Shown in pieces: positions 17,351-27,103 of a stretch of DNA of 64,000 nt (within the stretch, counting starts at the first letter, position 1; every line of letters begins with the position of its first letter). Where the stretch lies: positions 124,001 to 188,000 of the forward strand of contig NZ_JAMLDY010000004.1 of NCBI RefSeq assembly GCF_024211255.1. Direction: 5' to 3'. Position numbers and translations under genes: made by a program. Source of the stretch: Sphingomonas liriopis (GTDB lineage: Bacteria; Pseudomonadota; Alphaproteobacteria; Sphingomonadales; Sphingomonadaceae). The notes beneath the pieces are model-generated. The model did not search any database. It was not told the DNA's origin and saw only the letters and a program-made list of their open reading frames with translations.

Positions 17351-18022
17351 TCAATCCTCCATCCGAAACGTCAGCGTCATCGTCCGCCACGCCTCCACCG
17401 GCACGCTGCCGCGCGTCGCCGCCCGGAACCGCCACGCCTTCAGCGCGCGCTCCTGCGTCGCCTGCCAGAAGGCGTCGCTCGTCGCGGTCACCCGCTCGAT
17501 CTGCTTCACGCGGCCGTCGGTGCCGACCAGCACGCGCACCGTCACCCGCCCGTCGCGATTGGCGCGCCGCTCGCTCGGCGGATAGATCGGCTGGAAATCG
17601 TCGGCATAGCGCGGATCGACGCTCGGCCCGACCAGCGGCAACGGCGGCGGCGGCGCGGGCGACGCCTCGACGACCGGACCGGTGTCGGTGCCCAGCATCG
17701 GCCCTGCGATCGGCGGCGTCACGGTCGTCGTCGTGGCGACATCGACATGGCTCGGCACCGGAATCGGCGGGATCGGCGCGAAGATCGTCTCGGTCGGCCG
17801 GTTGGGCGTGGGCTCCGCCGGCTTGGCCTCGGGCGGCGTCGGCGGGGGCGGCGGATCGAGCGGGATATTCTCGGTGATGAGCGTATGTTCGGGACTGCCC
17901 GGCAGGATCTTCGGCCCGGCGAACATCAGCGCGGCGACCAGCGCGGCGTTGATCGCGACGGCGGCGGTGAGGCCACCGGGGTTGAAACGGGTCGGCTGGG
18001 GGTAGCGATCTGCGTACATCAT
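17351..18022 (-). CDS. TonB family energy transducer
   Basis: A 223-residue protein. One N-terminal membrane anchor (about residues 19-36, AAVAINAALVAALMFAG) is followed by a Pro-rich periplasmic linker (PPPPPTPPEAKPAEPTP and later PPPPLP) and a C-terminal TonB domain from about residue 140 (YPPSERRANRDGRVTVRVLVGTDGRVKQIERVTAT). It transmits proton-motive force to outer-membrane receptors. It has its own promoter, whose -10 is covered by a palindrome (18074-18101), so metal control is possible. No exbB or exbD is adjacent. Confidence 0.9.
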   Translation of the reverse strand: MMYADRYPQPTRFNPGGLTAAVAINAALVAALMFAGPKILPGSPEHTLITENIPLDPPPPPTPPEAKPAEPTPNRPTETIFAPIPPIPVPSHVDVATTTTVTPPIAGPMLGTDTGPVVEASPAPPPPLPLVGPSVDPRYADDFQPIYPPSERRANRDGRVTVRVLVGTDGRVKQIERVTATSDAFWQATQERALKAWRFRAATRGSVPVEAWRTMTLTFRMED

Positions 18023-18073
18023 CCGTCTCCTCGTGCTGCGATCGACTCGAACTGGTCTCCTGTCAGAATTGGA

Positions 18074-18101
18074 ATGTTACATTGTAACGTATCAGCGTCA
18101 A
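18074..18101 (-). promoter_or_regulatory. tonB promoter with palindromic operator (Zur-like)
   Basis: Read on the minus strand, TTGACG (18096-18101), 16 bases, TAACAT (18074-18079) forms a promoter for tonB. The palindrome GTTAC-ATT-GTAAC at 18076-18088 covers most of the -10 and enters the spacer, an ideal repressor position. It resembles the GTTATAATATAAC-type sites of Zur, so zinc control is a guess; other regulators are possible. Confidence 0.45.
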
Positions 18102-18141
18102 GCGCCCTTCGCCGAAGCGTCCACGCGTGACCTTTGTGACC

Positions 18142-19476
18142 TTATCCGGCGGCGGAGAGCCGCGCGACCGCCCGCTCGCGCCCGATCAGCGGCAGCAGCG
18201 CCGCCATGTCGGGTCCATGGTCGAGCCCCGTCAGCGCCTGCCGCAACGGCAGGAACAGCGCCTTGCCCTTGCGCCCCGTCGCCGCCTTCAGCGCCCCGGT
18301 CAGCGCATGCCAAGGATCCCCCGCCCAATCGATCGTGCCCGCGACCGCCGCCGCCTGCACCAGATAGCCGCGCGTCTCGTCGTCCATCGTCGGCGCGTCG
18401 ATCGGCCCCTCGATCACCCGCCACCAGTCCGCTGCCTCGGCGACGCGCGCCAGATTGGGCCGCACCGCGTCCCATTCCGCCGCGCCCATGCCTGCCGGCA
18501 GGCGATCCGCCACCGCCGCAAACGGCAGCTGATGGACGATCCGCGCATTGACCTGCGCCAGCTCCCCCTCGTCGAACCGCGCCGGCGCCCGCCCGAAGCG
18601 CGCGAAGTCGAACGCCGCAATCAACGGTGCCGGATCGACCACCGGCTCGACCGGATCACTGGTTCCGATCCGCGCGAGCAGCACGATCACCGCCTGCGGC
18701 TCGATGCCCTCATCGCGGAAATGCGCGACGCCCAGCGACCCCAGCCGCTTCGACAATTTGCCTTCCGTGCCGGTCAGCAGCGCCTCGTGCGCGAAGCGCG
18801 GCGGCGCCACGCCCATCGCCTCGAACATCTGCAACTGCAGCGCGGTGTTGGACACATGATCCTCCCCCCGCACGACATGCGTGATGCCAAGATCGGCGTC
18901 GTCGATCGCCGACGGCAGCATATACAGCCACGAACCGTCGGCACGGCGAATGACCGGATCGCTCATCGTCTTCGCATCGAACGCCTGCGGCCCGCGGATC
19001 AGATCGTCCCACGTGATCGGTGCGTCATGATCCAGCTTGAACCGCCAGTGCGGCCGCACGCCGTCCGCCTCCAGCCTGGCGCGATCCGCGTCGCCCAGCG
19101 CCAGCGCCGCACGATCGTAGACCGGCGGCAATCCGCGCCCGAGCAGGATCTTGCGTTTCAGGTCCAGTTCCTGCGCGCTCTCATACGCCGGATAGATGCG
19201 CCCCGCCGCGACCAGCGCGTCGAAGCGCGCCTGGTACAGCGCGAACCGCTCCGACTGGCGCACTTCCAAATCCGGCGTCAGCCCAAGCCAGGCGAGATCG
19301 GCACGGATGCCGTCGACGAACCGCTCCTCCGATCGCTCGGCATCGGTATCGTCGATCCGCAGCACGAACCGCCCGCCGTGCCTCTGCCCGAACATCCAGT
19401 TGTGCAACGCCGCCCGGATGTTGCCGACGTGCAGGCTGCCGGTGGGCGAGGGAGCGAAGCGGGTGATGACGGTCAT
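18142..19476 (-). CDS. gltX: Glutamate--tRNA ligase
   Basis: Class I aminoacyl-tRNA synthetase of 444 residues. The HIGH motif appears as HVGN in APSPTGSLHVGN (8-19) and the KMSKS motif as KLSKR (240-244). VVRGEDHVSNTALQLQ and LPSAIDDADLGITHV are GluRS signatures. Many alphaproteobacteria carry two GluRS genes; this 440-residue form is one of the two types, and whether it also charges tRNA-Gln cannot be told here. It lies upstream of tonB, which has a separate promoter. Confidence 0.92.
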   Translation of the reverse strand: MTVITRFAPSPTGSLHVGNIRAALHNWMFGQRHGGRFVLRIDDTDAERSEERFVDGIRADLAWLGLTPDLEVRQSERFALYQARFDALVAAGRIYPAYESAQELDLKRKILLGRGLPPVYDRAALALGDADRARLEADGVRPHWRFKLDHDAPITWDDLIRGPQAFDAKTMSDPVIRRADGSWLYMLPSAIDDADLGITHVVRGEDHVSNTALQLQMFEAMGVAPPRFAHEALLTGTEGKLSKRLGSLGVAHFRDEGIEPQAVIVLLARIGTSDPVEPVVDPAPLIAAFDFARFGRAPARFDEGELAQVNARIVHQLPFAAVADRLPAGMGAAEWDAVRPNLARVAEAADWWRVIEGPIDAPTMDDETRGYLVQAAAVAGTIDWAGDPWHALTGALKAATGRKGKALFLPLRQALTGLDHGPDMAALLPLIGRERAVARLSAAG

Positions 19477-19515
19477 CCCCGCGGCCTAGTCAGCGTAGGG
19501 GTGGCCGACAAGCGT

Positions 19516-20046
19516 TCAGCGCCGATGCGGCGCGTGGCGCGCCAGCGTCGCGACCAGATCCTGCCGCGCGTCGCTGTCGAGCGCGTGCGCCGGGATCATA
19601 CGGAACAGCAGGTCGGTCAGGTAGACGAGCGTGACGCGCGTATCGCTCTGCCACGCATGGACGTCGTCCCAGCCGAGCCGTGTGTGCCCCGACGAAGTCT
19701 CCCATTCCAGCCCGGCATCGGACCAGCGCGCCGTGACCTGTCGCTGCAACAGGCGGTTCTGGCGGTACAGCCGCCGGGCACGGCGCGGCAGCAACAGCCA
19801 CGTCAGGCCGATGAGCAGCGCCAGCGCCGCCAGACCGCCGATCACGCCGCTGACGACCGCGATGACCGCCGTCCACGGATACTCGCCGACCGCGAACAGG
19901 ATGCCGCCGAGCACGCTCGCGGCGACGATCGACAGTGTCGTGATGCGGATCAGGAAGCGCCGCGATCGCAATTGGCGCACGTTGGCGGCGCGCAGGCTGG
20001 CGAGGTGGTCGCGCTCGTCGATGTGGAACGTCGCCTGCCCGGCCAT
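19516..20046 (-). CDS. YcxB-like membrane protein
   Basis: A 176-residue protein with two adjacent hydrophobic helices (LSIVAASVLGGILFAVG and VISGVIGGLAALALLIGLTWLLL class segments, about residues 38-90) followed by a soluble C-terminal domain. The region VTARWSDAGLEWETSSGHTRLGWDDVHAWQSD matches the YcxB-like domain, in which a PH-like fold follows the membrane pair. ATGs at 20046 and 20052 are both possible. The function of the family is not established. Confidence 0.75.
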   Translation of the reverse strand: MAGQATFHIDERDHLASLRAANVRQLRSRRFLIRITTLSIVAASVLGGILFAVGEYPWTAVIAVVSGVIGGLAALALLIGLTWLLLPRRARRLYRQNRLLQRQVTARWSDAGLEWETSSGHTRLGWDDVHAWQSDTRVTLVYLTDLLFRMIPAHALDSDARQDLVATLARHAPHRR

Positions 20047-20119
20047 CGCCATCCTTGCCTTTGCGCAATCGCGTTTCGCCGACTAAGGCCGCTCGCATCC
20101 TGGGGCGGAGGCGTAGCGC

Positions 20120-21055
20120 ATGAAACTGATCACCGGCAATTCCAACCTTCCGCTGGCGAAGGCGATCGCCGCCTATCTGGAAAGCCCGCTCACCGACGCG
20201 CTGGTCCGCCGCTTCGCCGACGAGGAGATCTTCGTCGAGATCCAGGAGAACGTCCGCGGCGAGGACGTGTTCGTGATCCAGTCGACCGGCTTTCCCGCCA
20301 ACGACAACCTCATGGAATTGCTCATCATCATCGATGCGCTCAAGCGCTCGTCGGCGCGGCGCATCACGGCGGTGATCCCGTACATGGGTTATGCGCGGCA
20401 GGACCGGAAGCCCGGCCCGCGCACGCCGATCTCGGCGAAACTCGTCGCCAACCTCATCACCGTCGCCGGCGCCGATCGCGTGCTGTCGATCGACCTGCAT
20501 GCCGGGCAGATCCAGGGCTTCTTTGATATCCCGACCGACAATCTCTACGCCGCACCGGTGATGTCGGCGGACATCGTCGCGCGCTTCAAGGGGCGCAACC
20601 TGATGGTCGTCTCGCCCGATGTCGGCGGCGTCGTCCGCGCGCGCCAGCTCGCCAAACGGCTCGACAACGCGCCGCTGGCGATCGTCGACAAGCGCCGCGA
20701 GCGCGCCGGCGAATCGGAGGTGATGAACATCATCGGCGACGTCGAGGGGCGCTTCTGCATCCTGGTCGACGACATCGTCGATTCGGCGGGCACGCTCTGC
20801 AACGCCGCCGCGGCGCTGCGCGAAGCGGGGGCGGAGGACGTCGTCGCCTATGTCACGCACGGCGTACTGTCGGGCGGCGCGGTCGCGCGCGTCGAGGGAT
20901 CGACGTTGCGCGAGCTGGTCATCACCGATTCGATCGGCAACCACGAATCGATCGGGAAAGCGGGCAAGATCCGCCACCTGCCGATCGCGCCGCTGCTCGG
21001 CGAGGCGATCAAGCGGATTGCGGACGAGACGAGCGTGTCGTCGCTGTTCGACTGA
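20120..21055 (+). CDS. prs: Ribose-phosphate pyrophosphokinase
   Basis: PRPP synthase, 311 residues, making the precursor for nucleotides, histidine and tryptophan. The divalent-metal site DLHAGQ is at 125-130 with the flexible continuation [12 protein letters not shown], and the PRPP-binding loop [10 protein letters not shown] is at 216-225. [17 protein letters not shown] is the conserved class I segment. A GGGGCGGAGGCG ribosome-binding region precedes the ATG. No coupled neighbour. Confidence 0.96.
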   Translation: MKLITGNSNLPLAKAIAAYLESPLTDALVRRFADEEIFVEIQENVRGEDVFVIQSTGFPANDNLMELLIIIDALKRSSARRITAVIPYMGYARQDRKPGPRTPISAKLVANLITVAGADRVLSIDLHAGQIQGFFDIPTDNLYAAPVMSADIVARFKGRNLMVVSPDVGGVVRARQLAKRLDNAPLAIVDKRRERAGESEVMNIIGDVEGRFCILVDDIVDSAGTLCNAAAALREAGAEDVVAYVTHGVLSGGAVARVEGSTLRELVITDSIGNHESIGKAGKIRHLPIAPLLGEAIKRIADETSVSSLFD

Positions 21056-21148
21056 CGGCCGAGCGCAGGCGCGGCCACGCCCGCGCCGATGCGCGTCAGC
21101 GCAGCGCTCGACCCGGCCAGCGGGCGCGCCACAAAGCGCGTCCCGACT

Positions 21149-21314
21149 GACGGCGGCTTTGCCGACGTCCTTTTCCTCACGTCCGATCGTCATTGCGAGC
21201 GTAGCAAAGCAATCCAGGGTTGCTGGACAAAGCGTTGGGTTGCTTTGCTAAGGTCGCAGTAGCGCTTTCAGGAAGATGTGCCGTACCATCAGCGACGCCG
21301 GCAAAGCCGCCGTC
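21149..21314. repeat. Nested intergenic palindrome (family F inside)
   Basis: Outer arms of 16 perfect bases, GACGGCGGCTTTGCCG (21149-21164) and its complement at 21299-21314, enclose a second palindrome with 11-base perfect arms, TAGCAAAGCAA (21202-21212) and TTGCTTTGCTA (21240-21250), preceded by CATTGCGAGCG. The inner unit has the form of the GCGAAGCAATCC repeats common in alphaproteobacteria. The 338-base gap 21056-21393 is otherwise GC-rich and shows further partial inverted repeats but no gene. Confidence 0.7.
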
Positions 21315-21393
21315 GGACGGGTTCGGCTAACGCCGACCCGCCGGCCGAGCCAGCCATTGCGCGTGCCGCGCATCGGCTCGGACGTAGCCGAGC

Positions 21394-21744
21394 CTATCGC
21401 TGGCTGAGCGCAATGATGTGATCGAACACCGCCGGGTGCAGCGGCTTGGCGAAGGCGCAGCCGTATTTGAACTTGTCGCGCCATGCGACCACCGCCTCGA
21501 GTCCCGCGAGGCCCGGGAGCGTCAGCCACACGACCGTTCCCGGCCACAAGGTGAAGCTCGTCTCGGCGCGGAAGCCGGACAGCGACAGGTCGGTCACCTC
21601 GATCTCGAAGCGGGTCTGGCCGCGATCGCGCAGATGCGCGCGCATCTTGACCGCCTTGCGCAGCGCGAGACGCGCCTCGTCGCTGGCATCGTCGACATCG
21701 AAGGCGATCGGCTCGAATGGCGGCGTGAAGAGCGGCTGTTCCAT
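21394..21744 (-). CDS. PilZ domain protein
   Basis: A 116-residue single PilZ domain. After an acidic N-terminus, RKAVKMRAHLRDRG occupies the position of the RxxxR c-di-GMP loop, and VTDLSLSGFRAETSFTLWPGTVVWLTLPG matches the D-x-S-x-x-G strand and following barrel. The arginine spacing is not canonical, so c-di-GMP binding is uncertain. It is downstream of crtZ on the same strand with a 25-base gap. Confidence 0.8.
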   Translation of the reverse strand: MEQPLFTPPFEPIAFDVDDASDEARLALRKAVKMRAHLRDRGQTRFEIEVTDLSLSGFRAETSFTLWPGTVVWLTLPGLAGLEAVVAWRDKFKYGCAFAKPLHPAVFDHIIALSQR

Positions 21745-21769
21745 GGCACGACGAATGCCATGCCATTGG

Positions 21770-22288
21770 TTACTTTTCTGCCAACGTATCCGCCGCGGCG
21801 GGCGCCCGCACGCCGTGCCGGCCGCGCCGCTTCAGTTCGGCCTTCAAATCCTCCGGCCGGGGCGCGACGAGGAAGCCGAAGCTGACGTTGCCCTCGCGCG
21901 TCTCGACGACGTGATGCAGCCGGTGCGCCTGGACGATCCGCTTCATATAGGCGGACTTGGGCAGGTAGCGCGTCGGGATCCGCTGATGGACGATGACGTC
22001 GTGGAAACCGAAATAGATCGCGCCATAGGCCGCGATGCCCGCACCGATCCACGCGAACCCCGGCCACCAGCCCAATTGCACCCCGCCGAGCAGCAGCACG
22101 AACGACGGCACCGCGAAGATGACCGCATAGAGGTCGTTGAGCTCCCAGTTGCCGTGGCGCTTGGTGTGGTGGCTGGCGTGCAGGAACCAGCCCCAGCCAT
22201 GCATCACCCAGCGGTGCGCCGCATAGGCGAACCCCTCCATGCCTATCACCGTGCCGAGGAACAGGAGGATGCCGAGCAGCCAGGACAT
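21770..22288 (-). CDS. crtZ: Beta-carotene hydroxylase CrtZ
   Basis: A 172-residue di-iron membrane hydroxylase of the fatty acid hydroxylase superfamily. All histidine clusters are present: HRWVMH (25-30), HASHHTKRH (37-45), HDVIVH (96-101) and HRLHH (122-126). It adds 3-hydroxyl groups to beta-carotene to give zeaxanthin, the precursor of the yellow pigments of sphingomonads. The ATG at 22288 gives the family length; longer in-frame starts add unrelated residues. It is divergent from sucC. Confidence 0.9.
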   Translation of the reverse strand: MSWLLGILLFLGTVIGMEGFAYAAHRWVMHGWGWFLHASHHTKRHGNWELNDLYAVIFAVPSFVLLLGGVQLGWWPGFAWIGAGIAAYGAIYFGFHDVIVHQRIPTRYLPKSAYMKRIVQAHRLHHVVETREGNVSFGFLVAPRPEDLKAELKRRGRHGVRAPAAADTLAEK

Positions 22289-22419
22289 GCGGTTTCCGTC
22301 TAATGCGAAGCGTTTGCGATAACGATCGGGCCCCGCGTCATATCCGGGGTGGATTCGCCGCGCGGCCTGTGCAAAAGGCCACGTCAATCTCCTCTTTATA
22401 GCATAATGCGAGGCAGGCC

Positions 22420-23619
<1,200 letters not shown>

Positions 23620-23622
23620 CGC

Positions 23623-23757
23623 TTCGTTCCTCCCTCGCGTCAGCGGGGGAGGGGACGTTCGCGCAGCGCATGGTGGAGGGGCGTTTTCCGCGAGCTACGG
23701 CGTGCGCCGCTTGCCTCCCCCTCTGTCGCCTTCGGCGCCACCTCCCCCTTTCGGGGG
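23623..23757. repeat. GC-rich composite intergenic repeat, family G
   Basis: After sucC, blocks GCGGGGGAGGGGACG, GGTGGAGGGGCG and the inverse CCTCCCCCTCTGTCGCC and CACCTCCCCCTTTCGG form a long imperfect palindrome interleaved with CTTCGGCG units. No gene is seen in the 327-base gap 23620-23946. Only one copy of this type is in the window. Confidence 0.5.
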
Positions 23758-23779
23758 ACGTTGGGACCGAAAAAATCCT

Positions 23780-23806
23780 CGGGCCCGGGCATCATGTCCG
23801 GGCCCG
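23780..23806. terminator. Hairpin between sucC and etfB
   Basis: Perfect 9-bp stem CGGGCCCGG (23780-23788) / CCGGGCCCG (23798-23806) with the loop GCATCATGT, followed by ATTCGTTT. It is a likely terminator for sucC, although the downstream T tract is weak. Confidence 0.5.
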
Positions 23807-23946
23807 ATTCGTTTGGCATAGCGTGCATGCCGTTACGGCAAACGGCGGTTCGCATACTCGCCTTGCGAAAACGACGGAAAACAGCCATGTGACCCGCCGA
23901 TACGATGCCGGAAACAGGCATCGGAGGCGCAATCGGAAGGAAGCTG

Positions 23947-24705
23947 ATGAAGGTGCTGGTGCCGGTCAAGCGCGTGCTTGATTACAACGTGAAGCCCCGC
24001 GTGAAGGCGGACGGGACGGGCGTCGATCTGGCGAACGTCAAGATGAGCATGAACCCGTTCGACGAGATCGCGGTCGAAGAAGCCATCCGCCTCAAGGACC
24101 CTGCGCGTGGTGGGGGCGTCACCGAGATCGTCGTCGTCTCGATCGGCGAACCCAAAGCACAGGAAACGCTGCGCACCGCGCTGGCGATGGGTGCCGACCG
24201 CGCGATCCTCGTGACGTCGGACACCAAGGTCGAGCCGCTGGGCGTCGCCAAGATCCTCGCCAAGATCGTCGAGGAGGAACAGCCGCAGCTGGTGATCCTC
24301 GGCAAGCAGGCGATCGACGACGACAACAACCAGACCGGCCAGATGCTCGCCGGCCTGCTCGGCTGGGGCCAGGGGACGTTCGCGTCGAAGGTCGAGCTGA
24401 CCGAGGGCAACGTCACCGTGACGCGCGAAGTCGATGGCGGGCTCGAGACCGACTCGTTCACGCTGCCGGCGATCGTCACCACCGACCTGCGGCTCAACGA
24501 ACCGCGCTATGCCTCGCTGCCCAACATCATGAAGGCCAAGTCGAAGCCCTTGGCGCAGAAGACGGCGGCGGATTACGGCGTCGACGTGACGCCGCGCCTG
24601 ACGACGCTCAAGGTCGTCGAGCCCGCCAAGCGCACGGCGGGCATCAAGGTCGCGGATGTCGATGAACTGGTGACGAAGCTCAAGGCGATGGGAGTGGCGA
24701 AGTGA
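23947..24705 (+). CDS. etfB: Electron transfer flavoprotein subunit beta
   Basis: A 252-residue subunit that binds AMP in the heterodimer passing electrons from acyl-CoA and other dehydrogenases to ETF-ubiquinone oxidoreductase. [20 protein letters not shown] is the family opening, and [21 protein letters not shown] with the segment [31 protein letters not shown] are conserved ETF-beta blocks. GGAAGGAAG before 23947 fixes the start. Its stop overlaps the GTG start of etfA. Confidence 0.96.
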   Translation: MKVLVPVKRVLDYNVKPRVKADGTGVDLANVKMSMNPFDEIAVEEAIRLKDPARGGGVTEIVVVSIGEPKAQETLRTALAMGADRAILVTSDTKVEPLGVAKILAKIVEEEQPQLVILGKQAIDDDNNQTGQMLAGLLGWGQGTFASKVELTEGNVTVTREVDGGLETDSFTLPAIVTTDLRLNEPRYASLPNIMKAKSKPLAQKTAADYGVDVTPRLTTLKVVEPAKRTAGIKVADVDELVTKLKAMGVAK

Positions 24706-25631
24706 AGACGCTCGTCTGGGTCGAACATGACGGTACGGCCGTCAAGGATGCCACGCTCGCCGCGGTGACCGCCGCGTCGCAGCTGGGCGAGGTACATCTG
24801 CTGGTCGCCGGCGAGGGCGTCGATGGCGTCGCAGCTGCGGCCGCGAAAATTGCCGGCGTGGGCAAGGTCCATGTCGCCGACGATGCGGCCTATGCCCATG
24901 CGCTCGCCGAGAATATCGCGCCGCTGGTCGTCGATCTGATGGGGCATCACGATGCCTTCGTCGCGCCGTCGACCACCACCGGCAAGAACGTCGCGCCGCG
25001 CGTCGCCGCATTGCTCGACGTCATGCAGATCAGCGACATCATGTCGGTCGAGTCGGAGGATACCTTCACCCGCCCGATCTACGCCGGCAATGCGATCGCG
25101 ACGGTGCAGACGTCGGATGCCAAGAAGGTCATCACCGTGCGCGGCACCGCCTTCGACAAGGCGGCGACCGAAGGCGGATCGGGTACGATCGAGGCGGTGG
25201 CGTCGCAGGGCGACACCGGCGTCTCCACATTCGTCAACGCAGAGATCGCGGCGAATACGCGGCCCGAGCTGACGAGTGCGAAGATCATCGTGTCGGGCGG
25301 CCGCGCGCTGCAGAATGGCGAGAACTTCCATGCGATCATCGAGCCGCTCGCCGACAAGCTCGGCGCCGGGGTCGGGGCGAGCCGCGCGGCGGTGGATGCG
25401 GGCTATGTCCCCAACGACTATCAGGTCGGCCAGACCGGCAAGATCGTCGCACCGGAAGTCTATATCGCGGTCGGCATCTCGGGCGCGATCCAGCATCTTG
25501 CCGGCATGAAGGACAGCAAGGTCATCGTCGCGATCAACAAGGACGAGGACGCGCCGATCTTCCAGGTCGCGGACATCGGCCTGGTCGGCGACCTGTTCAA
25601 GGTCGTGCCCGAACTGACCGAGAAGCTCTGA
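24702..25631 (+). CDS. etfA: Electron transfer flavoprotein subunit alpha
   Basis: A 309-residue FAD-binding partner of EtfB. The C-terminal FAD domain shows [33 protein letters not shown] and [21 protein letters not shown]. Translation starts at GTG (24702) in a GTGA overlap with the etfB stop, ensuring balanced subunit supply. A perfect 10-bp hairpin follows at 25640-25663. Confidence 0.96.
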   Translation: MKTLVWVEHDGTAVKDATLAAVTAASQLGEVHLLVAGEGVDGVAAAAAKIAGVGKVHVADDAAYAHALAENIAPLVVDLMGHHDAFVAPSTTTGKNVAPRVAALLDVMQISDIMSVESEDTFTRPIYAGNAIATVQTSDAKKVITVRGTAFDKAATEGGSGTIEAVASQGDTGVSTFVNAEIAANTRPELTSAKIIVSGGRALQNGENFHAIIEPLADKLGAGVGASRAAVDAGYVPNDYQVGQTGKIVAPEVYIAVGISGAIQHLAGMKDSKVIVAINKDEDAPIFQVADIGLVGDLFKVVPELTEKL

Positions 25632-25639
25632 CGCCGGAA

Positions 25640-25663
25640 GGCGGGCAGCCGGGGCTGCCCGCC
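25640..25663. terminator. Strong hairpin after etfA
   Basis: GGCGGGCAGC (25640-25649) pairs perfectly with GCTGCCCGCC (25654-25663) across a 4-base loop, nine bases after the etfA stop. There is no T run, so it may stabilise the 3' end or assist a factor-dependent stop between convergent genes. Confidence 0.5.
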
Positions 25664-25741
25664 GGTGACGCCGAAGCGCCAGCGAGGCGACATCCGTCGG
25701 CACGGCCAGCGCCGCTACAGCGGCGACTGACGACGCGGGAT

Positions 25742-26569
25742 TTACTCCCGCGTCGTGGCCACGGGCACACCGACGGCAACCCGCCGCAACCCATCGCGCG
25801 GCACGAGCATCACGGGCTCCTTCAGCCCCCACACCAGCCCTATCCGCCGCAAGGCCAGCAGCGTCCACCAGCCCGGATCGGCCTGTCCCGGTTCGACGCC
25901 CAGCCGCGCCGATTCGGGCCAGGCATGGTGGTTGCCGTGCCACGCCTCCCCGAATGTCACCAGCGCGGCCGCGGGCAGGTCATGCCCCTGCACGGCGACG
26001 CCATCGACGCTCCAGCCTTGTGGTCCGCGCCGGTGGGTGATGTGGCCGACCAGCCAATGCCCGGTGACGCCGACCGCCACCCGCACCGGCACGCCCCACA
26101 CCAGCCAGGGCAGACCGCCCGCCCACAGGAACAACGGTGCCCAGGGCAGCTGCTGCGCCATCCAAGTCCGCTCCAGCAGGCGCAGCACGACGTCGTCGCG
26201 CAATGCGGGCTCGGGGGCGAATCGCGGCGGGCGGGCCAGGTCGAGCCGGCAATGCATCTGCCACCATGCATCGCGTAGCAGCGGCGCGCGATGCGCGTGC
26301 AGGTCGTGGCAGGCCGCCTGTCGCTGCGCCCAGTCGCGCATGTCATGGAGCCGCACCATGCCGAGCGGCCCCGCCATGCCGACCAGCGTACCCAGATAGG
26401 CCAGCACGCGCGCGAACCAGCGCGGCGCTTCCAGGCTGCGGTGGATCAGCAGCCGGTGCAGCCCGATCGAATGACCGAGGCACAGCGTGATCGCCGATGC
26501 TCCCGGCCACAACAGGATCGCGCCGGGCGTCACGTACAATGGCGCCAGCACCAGCGCCGAGCCGGTCAT
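25742..26569 (-). CDS. Fatty acid / acyl-CoA desaturase-like protein
   Basis: A 275-residue membrane di-iron desaturase relative. It has the first box HSIGLHRLLIH (33-43) and the last box HGNHHAWPESARLG (about 215-228), but the second box, normally HRxHH, reads HDMRDWAQRQAACHDLHAH (75-93), a divergent form. The ATG at 26569 leaves a short N-terminus; the frame stays open upstream (SLVTSPAASIG) into sequence that on the other strand encodes an ArsR remnant, so the 5' end may be rebuilt or truncated. Activity and position specificity are unknown. Confidence 0.75.
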   Translation of the reverse strand: MTGSALVLAPLYVTPGAILLWPGASAITLCLGHSIGLHRLLIHRSLEAPRWFARVLAYLGTLVGMAGPLGMVRLHDMRDWAQRQAACHDLHAHRAPLLRDAWWQMHCRLDLARPPRFAPEPALRDDVVLRLLERTWMAQQLPWAPLFLWAGGLPWLVWGVPVRVAVGVTGHWLVGHITHRRGPQGWSVDGVAVQGHDLPAAALVTFGEAWHGNHHAWPESARLGVEPGQADPGWWTLLALRRIGLVWGLKEPVMLVPRDGLRRVAVGVPVATTRE

Positions 26570-26570
26570 G

Positions 26571-26747
26571 CCGATCGAGGCGGCGGGGCTGGTGACCAGC
26601 GAAAAGCGTGGCCAGTTCGTGTTCTACGCGCTGGTGCCGGAAAGCCTCGCCAACACGTTCAACGGCTTCGTGCAGGAGGTGTGCCCGGTGTCGCGGCCGC
26701 TGAAGCGCGAGAGCGCGACGCTGGCGGAGAAGGCGAAGGGTCAATAA
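26571..26747 (+). pseudogene. C-terminal remnant of an ArsR family regulator
   Basis: The frame ending at 26747 reads IEAAGLVTSEKRGQFVFYAL, then PESLANTFNGFVQEVCPVSR, which is the wing and C-terminus of an ArsR regulator. No N-terminal helix-turn-helix lies in this frame; upstream the frame runs antisense through the desaturase with unrelated residues. The gene therefore seems to have lost its 5' half at about 26570, exactly where the desaturase begins on the other strand. An ATG at 26568 could still give a 59-residue peptide. Confidence 0.7.
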
Positions 26748-26778
26748 CCGCTGTCATCTACGGTTCGACGATCTACGC

Positions 26779-26814
26779 AAAAAGGCGGCCCGATCCCAGC
26801 AAGATCGAGCCGCC
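26779..26814 (-). terminator. Rho-independent terminator of the small lipoprotein gene
   Basis: On the minus strand GGCGGCTCGATC, a 7-base loop and GATCGGGCCGCC form a 12-bp stem with one mismatch, followed directly by TTTTT (complement of A at 26779-26783). It is correctly placed downstream of the lipoprotein gene (stop at 26861). Confidence 0.8.
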
Positions 26815-26860
26815 AGTCTACGCCTAGGGAGCTACCTGGCGTGTTCGTGGAACCGGGAAA

Positions 26861-27103
26861 CTAGAGCGCGTTGCCCGTCGCCGGGGCGGTCGCATTGTCG
26901 TCGACCGCGGCGGCGCCGTTGTCGATGGCAAGGCCGTTGTCGACCGCGAAGGCGTCGCTGTTGCCGAGGCTGGCGTCACCCTCTTCGTTGAGCGTCAGCG
27001 TGTCGGTGGCGGCGGCGTTGTTGCCGGCGTCGGTCTTGGGACCGCATGCGGCGAGGCTCAGCGCCGCGATGCCGAGCGCTGCAGCCAGGGTCAAAGTCTT
27101 CAT
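26861..27103 (-). CDS. Small Asn/Asp/Ala-rich lipoprotein
   Basis: An 80-residue protein. MKTLTLAAALGIAALSLAAC is a lipoprotein signal with the lipobox LAAC, so Cys20 should be lipidated. The mature part is about 60 residues of low complexity (Ala, Asp, Asn, Gly, Thr) without lysine after the first few positions, strongly acidic. GGAGGA lies seven bases before the ATG, and a good terminator follows. Function unknown; a stress or envelope role is only a guess. Confidence 0.8.
   Translation of the reverse strand: MKTLTLAAALGIAALSLAACGPKTDAGNNAAATDTLTLNEEGDASLGNSDAFAVDNGLAIDNGAAAVDDNATAPATGNAL

Noticed and set aside
18127..20526. 799-codon plus-strand frame over gltX, the YcxB-like gene and the prs start
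   Set aside because: Spans three well-supported genes on other frames; it is a shadow.
26847..26870. GGAAC...CGTT EcfG-like promoter on the plus strand
   Set aside because: Spacing is 15 bases and no plus-strand gene follows; it lies at the end of a minus-strand gene.
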